Positions 22,991 through 32,417 of a stretch of DNA of 48,891 nucleotides are shown here, in pieces. The stretch comes from a virus: positions 1 to 48,891 of the IMG/VR virus record IMGVR_UViG_3300046660_000247, one strand, 5' to 3'. Position 1 is the stretch's first letter. Every line of letters starts with the position of its first letter. Under the pieces are notes generated by a model. It saw only the letters and a program-made list of their open reading frames with translations. It did no database searches and was not told the origin of the DNA. Both the position numbers and the translations under genes were made by a program.

Positions 22991-23791
22991 TCAAGTATTC
23001 CAATCATATCCTGGGGTTAAAGGGTCGCTGTCAACATTGAAATCAAAGACCGACGCACCAACCATGTCAGCGTACATCTGCGCTTCTGTAGCAGATGCAG
23101 CGCTATCATTTGCGGAAGTCAGACTATCCGCCGCTGAAGCGGCCGCTTCGTCCCGGTAAGATTGGGTCGCAGCAACAAACTCGTCCGCCGCCGCTTCCAC
23201 AAGTGCGGAGACGTCTTGGTCATTGAGCATTCGAGCCGTGTTGTCAGATGAACGCGTGCGAAACCAGATATCCATGCCGGCAGTAAGTGCGCTAGCGTTG
23301 TTGCCTCGATTGGTTTTCAGGGTCAACGCGGTTCCGCCGTTGATTGACACTGTGACAGGGGCGGCGGTCGTGTCATCCGACAGAACGAAGGAAACGATCA
23401 CGCCATCCGAAACAGGAATATTTGTTGTCAACTGTATCGCGTTGGGTGTGCCGGCCCCTGAATCGTTCGCAATGATAAACGAATACGGTAAATCACTTCG
23501 ACGGGTCCACGAGCCGACACCCGATGTGCCTACCTTGCCGTAAACACCGTTGTTCGCCGCGACCGGATCACCAATGACCCACGCCATGCTATTTGCAGCA
23601 TGCGCGAGGTCGGCGTTCAGCAACGCCAGCGACGAATAAATCAACCCGCCGTTCGCGGTAAATGCCGCAATGATACCTTCGACCCACGAACCCCAAGCCC
23701 TGATTTCGGCTTTACGCGGTTCGTGCGCTCCAGAGGAAACGACGCCGTCAACTGCATAGTTGCGATAAATTGAATTTGCCGTCGAGACCAT
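22991..23791 (-). CDS. Tail fibre / fibre-attachment protein
   Basis: 266 residues. N-terminal anchoring-like region (YRNYAVDGVVSSGAHEPRKA), a central beta-rich part with VTVSINGGTALTLKTN, and an Ala/Ser/Asp-rich helical stretch (YRDEAAASAADSLTSANDSA) like the coiled stem of many fibres. Follows the J-like gene with TAATG coupling. Confidence 0.75.
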   Translation of the reverse strand: MVSTANSIYRNYAVDGVVSSGAHEPRKAEIRAWGSWVEGIIAAFTANGGLIYSSLALLNADLAHAANSMAWVIGDPVAANNGVYGKVGTSGVGSWTRRSDLPYSFIIANDSGAGTPNAIQLTTNIPVSDGVIVSFVLSDDTTAAPVTVSINGGTALTLKTNRGNNASALTAGMDIWFRTRSSDNTARMLNDQDVSALVEAAADEFVAATQSYRDEAAASAADSLTSANDSAASATEAQMYADMVGASVFDFNVDSDPLTPGYDWNT

Positions 23792-25881
23792 TACGTTACC
23801 GTTTTCGCGCCCGTTGCGACAGAGGCACTTTCTACCGCACTCGCGTTTGCTGCGGTGAGCCAGTAATAGTATGTGCCAGCCGTCAAACCACTATCGATTG
23901 ATGTATATGCCGTGTTGGCCGAACCGTAAACAGTTTTAACACGTGTCGACGTTCCAAAGTTGTTGACGGTGTTGCGATAAATGTAAACTCGACTGAAATT
24001 GGCGCTGTTCGGCGTCGTGTAACCGATACTGACTTGCCCTACCCCGCCCGTGACGGTCCCGAGCGTAACAACGCCTGGTGCAGTCGTGTCAGCCGTGGCA
24101 GTAAGCTTGATGGTGGGAGACGTCCAGGCGCCTTGCCGCCCGGTCAACGTCACGTGGCGAGCGCGATATTCGTATTCAACACCGTCGTCTTGAATGATGC
24201 CATCAACCACAATGGCGCTTTCCGGCACGTTGATATCTATCCAGTTCGGATCGGCAACCTTTTTTCCCTGAAGCTGCACCGTCAAGGAATCCGATGGCGG
24301 CGCGTCGAAATCAAGAATACTGTACGCGACTAACGACCCGCTGATGGTGCGCCGACCAACCGTGGCGTCAAACCCCGAAACCAACGGAATAGAGTTGTCC
24401 ACGTCGGGATGCTGCGTGACAGGCGCAACACCTTCCTCCTGTGCAGGATCCCAAGCGAAGGCTTCCGGGTCGATCGAACGCAGCGAAATAGACACGCTCC
24501 GCAAAATGCCTTTGTCGCCGATATTCCAAGTGAACTTGATCACTTCAAACGCGCCCTGGATATGCGTGTTGCCGAGCCAATAATCCACCGCAACGAAACG
24601 TTCTTGGAACGCAGCAAGCGCACCGATTCGGCAATTCACCGTCAATTGCCATTCCGGATCGAGCTGGAACGAACGACGCTTCATGAGACGCCGGCATTGA
24701 CTATGTGAAGGTGTCCACCCGAATGTTACGTCATCCGGCAGATAACCCCGCGCCGTGACACTCGCGTCATTAACCCACGGGTCAGCATCCACTTGCTGAT
24801 AGTCATCGGCTTGAGAAATATATTTCGCCGTGATCACATTCGCTGTTGATCGAACGTCTGTGCCGCGCGTGATCGACGTCACGGCAGTAATCAACGACTT
24901 GTCGAGCAAAACCGTCGGCTCGTAGTATTCTGTTATATCGATTGATACCCCGCCATCACGGGTTAAGATCGGCCGCCCGTCACAATTAGCTAGCATCGCC
25001 TCGAAGACACTCCCCGGCGTCTCAGATAACTTGTAAGCACCCCAAAGCCGATAACGCGGTTCCGTCCCGCCTGCCTTGAGTGCCACCGCTTCGGCGGCCT
25101 TGTTCCATGCAGCTTTCCACGATGCCAGTGCTAGTGGGGTGTTCACGATCGAGGCAGGAAAGCGCATACCGTCTTGACTGAGAACAAAATCACGAATGAT
25201 GCCAGCAGCATTGTCTGACCACGCGGTGTTTTCGGTAACGGGGTTATAAATCGCCGAAAATCTGCCCTCGATACGATAAAGTGTATCCTTCAAGGACGGA
25301 AAAACTTGCGTTACCTTGTCCGCTTTCAAGGCGAACTGAGTTGCATAAATCAAAACAACGCCGTCGCCCCGGTGACTGCCATCCCATTCCGGAAATACAG
25401 ATGTCAAATCCGAAAACGCAAGGCTAGGCACTGCACCAGTTGTATATTTAAATCTAACTTTGCTGCTATACGGTGCCGCGCCAACATATCCGTCTGAGTC
25501 GGTAATAACTATATTGTCGTCAATTTTCAGATTCAGAACCTGTATCAACGGACCTTCGCAGACCGCTAACACCTTGTGCAGATTGCCGCTTTTCGAGTCA
25601 CCGAAAATCCAATTTCCCGTTGCCTGCATTTGACCGTAAATCTTTACTCGATCGGAAATCGCAACCCGCAAAGATTGTTGCACGTCATCCGATTTGGTCG
25701 ATTGTTGGCGGGGCCGGAAGATGGCACCAGCGAGTGCCGATATACCGAACGAAAGTGCGAGTTGACCAACCGCCCCGAGAACGCCGCCAAGAGCGCCAAC
25801 GCCAACAAGAGCGTTTGACAGCCACAGTGGGCCGCCCGCCTGGAAAAGCGTAAGTGCTAACGCGCCTAGTGCCTGTGGCAT
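23791..25881 (-). CDS. Tail tip hub protein (lambda J-like)
   Basis: 696 residues. Gly/Ala-rich membrane-like N-terminus (GALALTLFQAGGPLWLSNAL), then a hub region (VLAVCEGPLIQVLNLKIDD, GDGVVLIYATQF, RYRLWGAYKLSETP) and C-terminal fibronectin III-like modules (YEYRARHVTLTGRQG; YYYWLTAANASAVES). Order and content match host-specificity protein J. ATG 25881 has GGGAGG 7 nt ahead and is preferred to ATG 25896. Confidence 0.82.
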   Translation of the reverse strand: MPQALGALALTLFQAGGPLWLSNALVGVGALGGVLGAVGQLALSFGISALAGAIFRPRQQSTKSDDVQQSLRVAISDRVKIYGQMQATGNWIFGDSKSGNLHKVLAVCEGPLIQVLNLKIDDNIVITDSDGYVGAAPYSSKVRFKYTTGAVPSLAFSDLTSVFPEWDGSHRGDGVVLIYATQFALKADKVTQVFPSLKDTLYRIEGRFSAIYNPVTENTAWSDNAAGIIRDFVLSQDGMRFPASIVNTPLALASWKAAWNKAAEAVALKAGGTEPRYRLWGAYKLSETPGSVFEAMLANCDGRPILTRDGGVSIDITEYYEPTVLLDKSLITAVTSITRGTDVRSTANVITAKYISQADDYQQVDADPWVNDASVTARGYLPDDVTFGWTPSHSQCRRLMKRRSFQLDPEWQLTVNCRIGALAAFQERFVAVDYWLGNTHIQGAFEVIKFTWNIGDKGILRSVSISLRSIDPEAFAWDPAQEEGVAPVTQHPDVDNSIPLVSGFDATVGRRTISGSLVAYSILDFDAPPSDSLTVQLQGKKVADPNWIDINVPESAIVVDGIIQDDGVEYEYRARHVTLTGRQGAWTSPTIKLTATADTTAPGVVTLGTVTGGVGQVSIGYTTPNSANFSRVYIYRNTVNNFGTSTRVKTVYGSANTAYTSIDSGLTAGTYYYWLTAANASAVESASVATGAKTVT

Positions 25882-26270
25882 ATCGCGACCTCCCATGCAA
25901 CGAAACGATGCGTGTCATTGGCAAATATTAGACCGTCTTCATCACGACTTTGCCACAAGTCGCCGTCGAAAATCGCGATACACGCCCGACCGTCAACAAC
26001 TATCACGCCGATATCGCCCGCAACCGGCGTACCGTGAAGCAACACGATACGTGCGTATCGCATGACATCTTTTATACCTCTCACGAGTCCACCCGGTTGC
26101 GCGAGCCACGCGCGCCCGAGCTCTTCGTTCATCACCGTCCGCCCAAAGAGTTGCAACGGGGAATAGCCGTGAATTATCTTAAACCATCGATCGGCGGTTG
26201 ATGCACAGTCCGTGTCACCCCATGCAAAAGGGCTGAGCGTTTCGCCATAGAGAAATTCCCGAACCTCCAT
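25866..26270 (-). CDS. Tail assembly protein, DUF6950/NlpC-P60-like
   Basis: 134 residues. FAWGDTDCASTADRWF carries the WG-x2-DC core with a candidate catalytic Cys, and GDIGVIVVDG plus FVAWEV complete a DUF6950-type fold. Equivalent to lambda K in position: between tail-tip proteins and J. May trim peptidoglycan during entry. Confidence 0.8.
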   Translation of the reverse strand: MEVREFLYGETLSPFAWGDTDCASTADRWFKIIHGYSPLQLFGRTVMNEELGRAWLAQPGGLVRGIKDVMRYARIVLLHGTPVAGDIGVIVVDGRACIAIFDGDLWQSRDEDGLIFANDTHRFVAWEVAICHRH

Positions 26271-26272
26271 CC

Positions 26273-26863
26273 TCAGAAGTCCGGATAGTTGAACGTTTTG
26301 AAAACAAGCCCCGGCATAAAATTGAAAACGTCGTCGCCTGGATGGCGATACTGCTGATCGCGGTCGCTATAGCGACCACCTGGAGCGCGCGAACGATTGA
26401 AATAAATATTCTCAGCCGCAATCGTGATTGTATGCGTCGGTGAACTTGCACCGACGTCTAAAACAACTTCGTCCTGATTACCTTCAGGCGGCTGCATATA
26501 TCCGAAGAAAATAGCCGGCGCCGCCGCGATCGGTTGCCAGTTGTCATCAAACAACTGAAGGAAGATCGTAACAAGCCTGTCTTGCACTTCGCCAGCTTCG
26601 GCCATCGCAAGACCCAATATATCGGCATTCGCACCGGAAACACCGATGGTGACTTGGTCCGACGTCGTGGAATTGGTGAAAGAAAGTCCATCGATCGTGC
26701 CAGCGCCGTACATCGGCATATAGTCGACGCCGTCGACCAAAAGCTTTGTGTTGCCGTTCCAAACACCAATGGTTTCAGATGCGAAATCCATCTTTACAAG
26801 AAAAGCACAACGTACACTTCCCGACTCGAAAACGGCAATTTCAGACGGCGTAAAAAATGTCAT
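26273..26863 (-). CDS. Minor tail / distal tail protein
   Basis: 196 residues. VKMDFASETIGVWNGNTKLL, VDGVDYMPMYGAGTIDGLSF and the C-terminal RDQQYRHPGDDVFNFMPGL pattern match a tail-tip protein family found before the DUF6950 gene in alphaproteobacterial phages and gene transfer agents. Exact role inferred from order. Confidence 0.75.
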   Translation of the reverse strand: MTFFTPSEIAVFESGSVRCAFLVKMDFASETIGVWNGNTKLLVDGVDYMPMYGAGTIDGLSFTNSTTSDQVTIGVSGANADILGLAMAEAGEVQDRLVTIFLQLFDDNWQPIAAAPAIFFGYMQPPEGNQDEVVLDVGASSPTHTITIAAENIYFNRSRAPGGRYSDRDQQYRHPGDDVFNFMPGLVFKTFNYPDF

Positions 26864-27537
26864 GGCGCTAGATCCTCGACAAAATCGACTGACGGAAATC
26901 CGCGCCGGTTCATATCAAGATCAACCGCCATCGCATCATCGGTCGCGAGACGCATACGACAAACAGGATTGGTGAATTCCAATTCCGTATCGGCAAAAAC
27001 CGCCTCGCGCGCGGGCGGAAGAAACGTCAATTGCTTGATCGTGTCGCTTACGTCAACGACGTCGGTTATTTGGTATAAACGTTCCCCGAGAGAAAACACC
27101 TGTCCCGGCTGAAGTGTATCCGCCACCACAACATTCACAGTGCAGTTTATCGCCCGTTCCGCAACGTCGGCTGTCAGATAGACTTGCGTTTTGCTTCCGA
27201 TATAACCGGTGCCGTCATCAAAATAGCTGTCATCATCGTGTGGAACGGAGTCGGTCACCAAATCATTGACGATCGGTTGGTACGCGCTGCAATACGGGAC
27301 AAGGATTGGATTTAGACGCCCCTGGAGCTTCGCGGCGATAGCACGCCACGTAATCACGCGTTCCCGCGTCGTGACGATCACGCTGCCGTATGTCGCACGC
27401 CAAAACCCTGCATCACCCGATATGACGTCAGAAACACCCGCCTGTGACACAGGACCAGAAATGTTCATGTGCGACAGGAAGTGCGGGCGTGGCGTCTGCG
27501 GTGGCAGTAATTTGCGCGGCCATACGAGCGTAACCAT
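26860..27537 (-). CDS. Minor tail protein
   Basis: 225 residues, beta-rich (WRATYGSVIVTTRERVITWR, GQVFSLGERLYQITDVV). Placed directly after the tape measure gene, where distal tail proteins are encoded. Start overlaps the tape measure stop (TAATG). Confidence 0.72.
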   Translation of the reverse strand: MVTLVWPRKLLPPQTPRPHFLSHMNISGPVSQAGVSDVISGDAGFWRATYGSVIVTTRERVITWRAIAAKLQGRLNPILVPYCSAYQPIVNDLVTDSVPHDDDSYFDDGTGYIGSKTQVYLTADVAERAINCTVNVVVADTLQPGQVFSLGERLYQITDVVDVSDTIKQLTFLPPAREAVFADTELEFTNPVCRMRLATDDAMAVDLDMNRRGFPSVDFVEDLAP

Positions 27538-29552
27538 TAAAGCGACCTTTGCTGAGTGTCAGTGATCAAAGACGCCATGTTTGATTTCACCTGCTTATAG
27601 GACTGCGTCACCGACACCTGAACAATCGTGCCGCTTGCCGTCTGGATTCGCTGGTCCGCGATCGCGGACATTCTTCCCGAGTCGTCCGTTAGATTGATCG
27701 CCACGACGTCACGGCTCGATTTGCCCGACGGAACCGACGGCGATGCAATCTGCACCGGCACCTTGCCGCCTGCCGGCAGCGGAATGACAGCCTCTTGACC
27801 ATGCACCACGCCAGCCGGTTGACCGCGCTTGCCGCCCGTGTTCGCCGTACCGGATGAAAACCCGAACAACTTTCCGATGCCGCCAAGCAACGAACTGAAA
27901 ATTCCGCCCCCGCCTCCAGCAGAACCCGACTTTGTATCAAAGATGCTGTTTACGGCCATATCGAGAAGCTTATCGGCAACCTTGTTCAACGCGTTCGAAA
28001 GCGCTTCGGCGCCCGATTTGCCGTCCTTTAGGTCGGAAATGAAGCCCTTGAAAACGTCCTTTTCCAGAGACGCCCATTCTTCGGCGTTCTTCCGGATCTT
28101 GTTCTGCGATTCGGAAAGCTGCTTTGCCTCAACGGATGCTTGCGCGTAGCCGGTTGCGAGCTCGGAAATTTGATCACGCAACTGTGGTGTGATTGTCAGT
28201 CCCGATCGCTGCGCGTCGGCAAGCAATTTCTGTTCAGCTTTGGCTTTCTCGAGCGCGAACCCGTAATCATTCACAAGTGGGTTGACCGCCGCTTGTGCCG
28301 CCGTCGACTCGCGCAAGGCTGCGGTTCGTTCCTTGATGCCCGAAACTTCATCCTTGTAGGAATTCGCGCCGCGTTTCGATGCCCCGCCTCCGCGTTTTCT
28401 GCCGGCTAGCGAGCCGTCGGCCTTAAACTCCCCCGGCAAGCCCTGGAGTTCGATCAGCGGGCGCGATTCCGGTGTCGGCACGTCTTTCGGCTGAAACGAT
28501 TCCTGCGTCTGGAATTTTCCGTTCTCGGAAAACAACGGCGACAACGTTCCGAGCGCTGGACCGTTTTTGCCGATTGCCAGCGCGTTCAACGCTTCTTGGC
28601 GGAAGCGCATGGCCTGTGCCGTCGCGCCCGCGATCGTCTGCCCGAGCCCCGCGAATTGAGAAGCAAAGTCAGCGAGAGACGGAATTCCCGCACTATAAAC
28701 GGTGGACGCAAGAGCTTGCGTAACAGCATCCATATCCTGCGTCGTCGCTTTACCGTCTTCAACCTTCTGCCGAAGATTTTGAAACGCATCGCTGATAGAG
28801 TTTATCGTTTCTTCACTTTCACCCGCCAGACGCAAATCCTGAAGCAAGGCAGCAAACGCAACATTGACGTCTTCTACTTCTTTACGAGCAAGTGCCCATT
28901 GATCGCTCGCGAGTCCTTCCGAAGCCTTGATCAGTTCGGCCGCGTCTTTCGCGCTAGCGAGCGCATCAACGTAAGCCTGAAGTGCAGGCACGGCATCGCC
29001 CCAAGTCTTCGCGACGTTCTGGATAAGTTTTGCTTGTTCCTCAATGACCTTGTTTGCATCCTCGCCACCAGACATCACCGAAGCGAAATATTGCACCGCC
29101 GCGCCGCCAAGGCCGATAATTGCGAATGTGAGAAGCGAAAACGGATTGAGCGCTGACGTTATGGCGCCGGTCAAAAGAGACCCGAACGACTTGATGTTGC
29201 CGCCTGTCTGCTGGAATAGTTGTGATATCTGCGTACCTTGCTGAATCATGATCAGAAAAGGCGATTGACCGCCCGCAAGCTGCACGCCGATATCGTTCAA
29301 CTGTGACGCAAGGTTCGCCGTATAACCGGACGTGTTCTTAACCGCGTTACCGGCATTGTTGATCTGTGGAACAGCTTTGCCGAAGGCACCGAAAGATTTT
29401 CCGATGTTGTCGTTTGCACCACGAAACGAATCTTCCGTTTGCTGTGCGGCTTTTGCTGCGGATTTTACGAGCGAAGCAAGCTCGCGTTCCATTCGTGCCT
29501 GTGTGACACCAATCTGAACAAGCAATCCGCCGCTATCAGCCGTTTCGGCCAT
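27537..29552 (-). CDS. Tail tape measure protein
   Basis: 671 residues. Helical N-terminus (QARMERELASLVKSAAKAAQ), hydrophobic region near 120-160 (ITSALNPFSLLTFAIIGLGG), long helical middle and a Gly-rich C-terminus (GSAGGGGGIFSSLLGGIGKL). Length suggests a tail of roughly 100 nm by the usual 0.15 nm per residue rule. Starts directly after the frameshift ORF of the tail chaperone, the expected order. Confidence 0.88.
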   Translation of the reverse strand: MAETADSGGLLVQIGVTQARMERELASLVKSAAKAAQQTEDSFRGANDNIGKSFGAFGKAVPQINNAGNAVKNTSGYTANLASQLNDIGVQLAGGQSPFLIMIQQGTQISQLFQQTGGNIKSFGSLLTGAITSALNPFSLLTFAIIGLGGAAVQYFASVMSGGEDANKVIEEQAKLIQNVAKTWGDAVPALQAYVDALASAKDAAELIKASEGLASDQWALARKEVEDVNVAFAALLQDLRLAGESEETINSISDAFQNLRQKVEDGKATTQDMDAVTQALASTVYSAGIPSLADFASQFAGLGQTIAGATAQAMRFRQEALNALAIGKNGPALGTLSPLFSENGKFQTQESFQPKDVPTPESRPLIELQGLPGEFKADGSLAGRKRGGGASKRGANSYKDEVSGIKERTAALRESTAAQAAVNPLVNDYGFALEKAKAEQKLLADAQRSGLTITPQLRDQISELATGYAQASVEAKQLSESQNKIRKNAEEWASLEKDVFKGFISDLKDGKSGAEALSNALNKVADKLLDMAVNSIFDTKSGSAGGGGGIFSSLLGGIGKLFGFSSGTANTGGKRGQPAGVVHGQEAVIPLPAGGKVPVQIASPSVPSGKSSRDVVAINLTDDSGRMSAIADQRIQTASGTIVQVSVTQSYKQVKSNMASLITDTQQRSL

Positions 29553-29750
29553 TTAAAATCCCTCGATCCCCATTTCGGCTAGACGCTCTTCGCTGATGTC
29601 GCCCTTGCCTCGTGGCTTCACGCCGTTCGCAGCTTTCCAGCCGTCAAAACATGCGTTGAATTCCCAAATGGTCATCTGATCGACGTCACGCGGCGTGAAG
29701 CCCATGACTTGACCGGATGCGTAGAAAGCCGAGAACTTTATTCGCCCCCG
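29553..29750 (-). CDS. Tail assembly chaperone, frameshift extension (T-like)
   Basis: This frame is open from the CGGGGGC site (29750-29744) to the TAA at 29553, where the tape measure gene follows. Its own ATG (29705) would give only 50 residues: MGFTPRDVDQMTIWEFNACF and 30 more. Upstream in the same frame the chain reads IKFSAFYASGQV, so a -1 slip on the G-run near the end of 29738-30091 would give one chaperone of about 180 residues, like lambda G-GT. Similar to the small Phage_TAC proteins (MGF-x5-V-x3-T-x-WEF). Confidence 0.7.
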   Translation of the reverse strand, partial: RGRIKFSAFYASGQVMGFTPRDVDQMTIWEFNACFDGWKAANGVKPRGKGDISEERLAEMGIEGF

Positions 29751-30091
29751 GCTGTCGACTCCCCCTCGTCACCGCCAGTCTCGCCCGTCGGGTCGTCGGG
29801 TTCACCCATTACGGCATCACGAAGGATTTTCGTCGCCAGCAATGCCGATCGGTAAAGCGCCGGGGTGTTTTCATCGAAGATCGAGCCGACAAGCTTTTTC
29901 GCTTCCGGTTCGGTCATGCCGCCGCCGATCAACCCGAGCCGGATCGTTTCAATAATGTCGTCAACGAACCATTGCGAGCCGGCAACACGCCCGAGAAGAA
30001 AAAGCGGCCCGACACCCGTTGCGGACTGAAGCGCGCGCAATTGGCCGATACCGAGCCGAAACGGGTGTTCCCCGCCATCCCAATTGTACAT
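29738..30091 (-). CDS. Tail assembly chaperone (GTA/Phage_TAC_11 type, G-like)
   Basis: 117 residues. MYNWDGGEHPFRLGIGQLRAL then VGPLFLLGRVAG and RLGLIGGGM fit the gene-transfer-agent family of tail chaperones. Ends in an acidic Gly-rich tail whose last codons GCC GGG GGC GAA TAA hold the presumed -1 slip site. Lies between the major tail protein and the tape measure gene. Confidence 0.85.
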   Translation of the reverse strand: MYNWDGGEHPFRLGIGQLRALQSATGVGPLFLLGRVAGSQWFVDDIIETIRLGLIGGGMTEPEAKKLVGSIFDENTPALYRSALLATKILRDAVMGEPDDPTGETGGDEGESTAGGE

Positions 30092-30095
30092 GCCG

Positions 30096-30548
30096 TTATG
30101 CCTTGTTCGCGATAGCCGGCACGCCGTCGAAACGGATGTTGATTTCGCGCGTGACCTTCTGACCCTTCGTACGGGCGTCGGTCATGGTGACGAGCAACGC
30201 CGGTCCAGATTCGGTTTCGGGATCGCCGCTGGCGGCAGCGGTGTTGCGAACGCGAATGTTCCGCGTCGAACCCGAGCGCCACCAATCCATCATGACCTTG
30301 TTGGATGTCCGCGCCCAAACGCCGGTTGCGTCCACGGTGACCGTTTGCGACCGTACGGCAACCTCGATCGAGACAGGCAACGACTCGTCGTCGCAATCGG
30401 GAACTTCCGTTTCGTCAACATTCGACGTGCGCGTAATCGTGACGTCGGTCATGCCGCACAGCGCGGCGTAGACACCAGGTGCGCCGATCGGATCCGTTTC
30501 GACGTCCAAAATCAGTTCTTCATATTTTTCGGTGATTGCCTTCGCCAT
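30096..30548 (-). CDS. Major tail tube protein
   Basis: 150 residues. EKYEELILDVETDPIGAPGV, NVDETEVPDCDDESLPV and VTREINIRFDGVPAIANKA follow the alphaproteobacterial phage/GTA major tail protein pattern. Position just before the chaperone supports it. Confidence 0.85.
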   Translation of the reverse strand: MAKAITEKYEELILDVETDPIGAPGVYAALCGMTDVTITRTSNVDETEVPDCDDESLPVSIEVAVRSQTVTVDATGVWARTSNKVMMDWWRSGSTRNIRVRNTAAASGDPETESGPALLVTMTDARTKGQKVTREINIRFDGVPAIANKA

Positions 30549-30691
30549 GGCGTTGCCTTTCCTGCCTCTACAGCCGCTTCCACAACGTCATGCGGCAAAT
30601 TCTGTGGTTCCGGTGACGGTTCCACTACAAACGCGACGGATTGCGCCGGCCGACGATCAAACTCGAAACGCTCATGAAAAATCGCTCTCAT
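30512..30691 (-). CDS. Small protein between tail terminator and tube genes
   Basis: 59 residues, starting MRAIFHERFEFDRRPAQSVA and containing PSPEPQNLPHDVVEAAVEAG, a pattern I recall from small phage proteins at this locus. ATG 30691 overlaps the upstream stop (ATGA) and the last 36 nt overlap the tube gene in another frame. It fills what would be a 139-nt gap. Confidence 0.6.
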   Translation of the reverse strand: MRAIFHERFEFDRRPAQSVAFVVEPSPEPQNLPHDVVEAAVEAGKATPWRRQSPKNMKN

Positions 30692-31077
30692 GGCTCTTCA
30701 ATCAACGCCTCGAATTGCAACACACCGTGGTAGTTAATGCCGTCTGGTTCTTCTAACACGTTGGAACGTATGAAACGAATAGAATGTAACGCGTTGTCGG
30801 TCAATTCCCCATCATAATTGTGCAACGATTGTTTCACGCGGCCCATCTGTTCCTTCAGTTCGGCCATGCCGTCCTGACTGTGATAGAGGTTCACTTGAAA
30901 CTGATGGTTCGTGCCTGTGATACACTCGTCATCATCTTCAATGACGTCTTCAAGGCCGAAGTCAATGAACCCCATCGGCTGTTGCGGCGGCGCACGATCG
31001 AACACCGGCCACGTGACGTTAGGGTCCGTCGTCAGCCGCTTATAAATCATGTCCTGAAGATCGAGCGAGGGTGTCAT
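30688..31077 (-). CDS. Tail completion/terminator protein (DUF3168)
   Basis: 129 residues. MIYKRLTTDPNVTWPVFDRA, MGFIDFGLEDVIEDDDE and HQFQVNLYHSQDG match the DUF3168 family, neck/tail-terminator proteins. Coupled by ATGA overlap to the gp10-like gene upstream. Confidence 0.82.
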   Translation of the reverse strand: MTPSLDLQDMIYKRLTTDPNVTWPVFDRAPPQQPMGFIDFGLEDVIEDDDECITGTNHQFQVNLYHSQDGMAELKEQMGRVKQSLHNYDGELTDNALHSIRFIRSNVLEEPDGINYHGVLQFEALIEEP

Positions 31078-31550
31078 ACCATGCCTATATCTTTGATCGC
31101 TTTGCGGATTGCCCTGGTCAGTTGACCCTTGACCTTCCGCTTATTGTTGCGCCAAGTGCTGAAAAAGAAGGGGTTCCCGGCCCATTTGCGTGTGCCGAAT
31201 TCAACCCATCTGGCGTAAAAGGCTTCACGGTTGCCGGCGTAAATCGTCAGCTTCGTTGTGCCCTCTTTCTTCATGCCGGTTTGAACCGAGCCGAGCGCGA
31301 CCGTTCCCTTTGGGGCATCCCCCCAAGTCCACGCGATACTGTCACGCAGTGCACCAGGCACGACGGGTTGCCCCTTGTGCCGCTTGTCGGAACGAATATC
31401 GGGCGGCCCGGTGTAGACAGGCGCCCGAGACTTCATTTGTGCGACGACTGAATCGGCCGCCTTCGCCATCGCTTCACGAACGCGCTGTTCAACGAGCTTC
31501 GGAAACTCGACCGTTAACTTTTTCTGAAGCTCGGGAACACCCGTAACCAT
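31074..31550 (-). CDS. HK97 gp10-like neck/tail component
   Basis: 158 residues from ATG 31550. LQKKLTVEFPKLVEQRVREA, MKSRAPVYTGPP, GALRDSIAWTWG and YARWVEFGTRKWAGNPFF are the hallmarks of the HK97 gp10 family. Longer readings from 31601 overlap the previous gene. Confidence 0.87.
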   Translation of the reverse strand: MVTGVPELQKKLTVEFPKLVEQRVREAMAKAADSVVAQMKSRAPVYTGPPDIRSDKRHKGQPVVPGALRDSIAWTWGDAPKGTVALGSVQTGMKKEGTTKLTIYAGNREAFYARWVEFGTRKWAGNPFFFSTWRNNKRKVKGQLTRAIRKAIKDIGMV

Positions 31551-31554
31551 CGCG

Positions 31555-32061
31555 TCACGCGTTACGCGCAAGTACCGCGATTTGGTACTTGTTCGATGCA
31601 CCCGCGCTGTTAACGATTGTCAGAATGTCGGCGGTCGCCGGGGTGACGGTCTTGATACCGGCCGCATCACCGGCCGCGAGCAAGAACACCGCACCAGGCT
31701 TCAGAACAAACGGCATGGCCGTGGCGAAAACGCCGTTGGTGCCACCGCCGATCGTCAAATCCGTGGTATTCAACGGCGTGCCGGCACGCGGCTTGTTGAT
31801 GACCACCAGCGCCACGAGCTCGACGGCGGCAATGGTCGCCCCGAACGCGTCAGCGAGAACGCCGGCAAGATCCAGGCTATCCGTTGCGGCGGTCGCAAGC
31901 GTGCGTTCGTCCACAAAGGCGATGTTTGCTTTGCCGACGGTGACACCATCCGTGAGTTGGATCAGCGATTCAAGAACCGGTTCGAAATCGGGGCCGCCGA
32001 AATCATTCGAGCCAATTTGCGAAATCTTGAGACGTGCGAGAATTTCAGCAGTGAGAGTCAT
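31555..32061 (-). CDS. Virion-associated protein of unknown role
   Basis: 168 residues, Ala/Thr/Val-rich and beta-looking, with DFGGPDFEPVLESLIQLTDG, FVDERTLATAATDSLDLAGV and TIGGGTNGVF. I recall similar proteins next to head-tail joining genes in many phages. Function not known; probably structural. Confidence 0.72.
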   Translation of the reverse strand: MTLTAEILARLKISQIGSNDFGGPDFEPVLESLIQLTDGVTVGKANIAFVDERTLATAATDSLDLAGVLADAFGATIAAVELVALVVINKPRAGTPLNTTDLTIGGGTNGVFATAMPFVLKPGAVFLLAAGDAAGIKTVTPATADILTIVNSAGASNKYQIAVLARNA

Positions 32062-32417
32062 CCGAGTTGCACCCCTTTTTCAACCACGATTTCAACATCG
32101 CGGCTGCGTTGATCCGGATTTTCAAGCGAATAGATCCGGTGCGGAACATCGCCGGATTGCTCATGAATGACGATAATATCGGCAGGCGTCACACCGCGAA
32201 CGGCGGCGCAATCCTGTAGCGTCACGAAAGCGACCGTCGCCGCCTCAAGACGGCCCGCCTGGACGCGCTCGCGCCCTCGCTGCGGCTTGTATTCGACCGG
32301 CACACGAACAAGGCCGGGGAGCTCAGTCCAATTGCGTGTCTTCGAACCGCCAACACCGACGGCGCCGGTATCGCGTTTGAAGGTCGCAAGCTTGCCCATG
32401 CTTCCCTGTGTCGCCAT
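32058..32417 (-). CDS. Head closure protein (head-tail joining)
   Basis: 119 residues from ATG 32417 (TGATG overlap with the connector gene stop). GKLATFKRDTGAVGVGGSKT, ELPGLVRVPVEYKPQRGRER and HRIYSLENPDQRSRDVEIVV fit the phage head-tail joining / head closure family. Confidence 0.78.
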   Translation of the reverse strand: MATQGSMGKLATFKRDTGAVGVGGSKTRNWTELPGLVRVPVEYKPQRGRERVQAGRLEAATVAFVTLQDCAAVRGVTPADIIVIHEQSGDVPHRIYSLENPDQRSRDVEIVVEKGVQLG

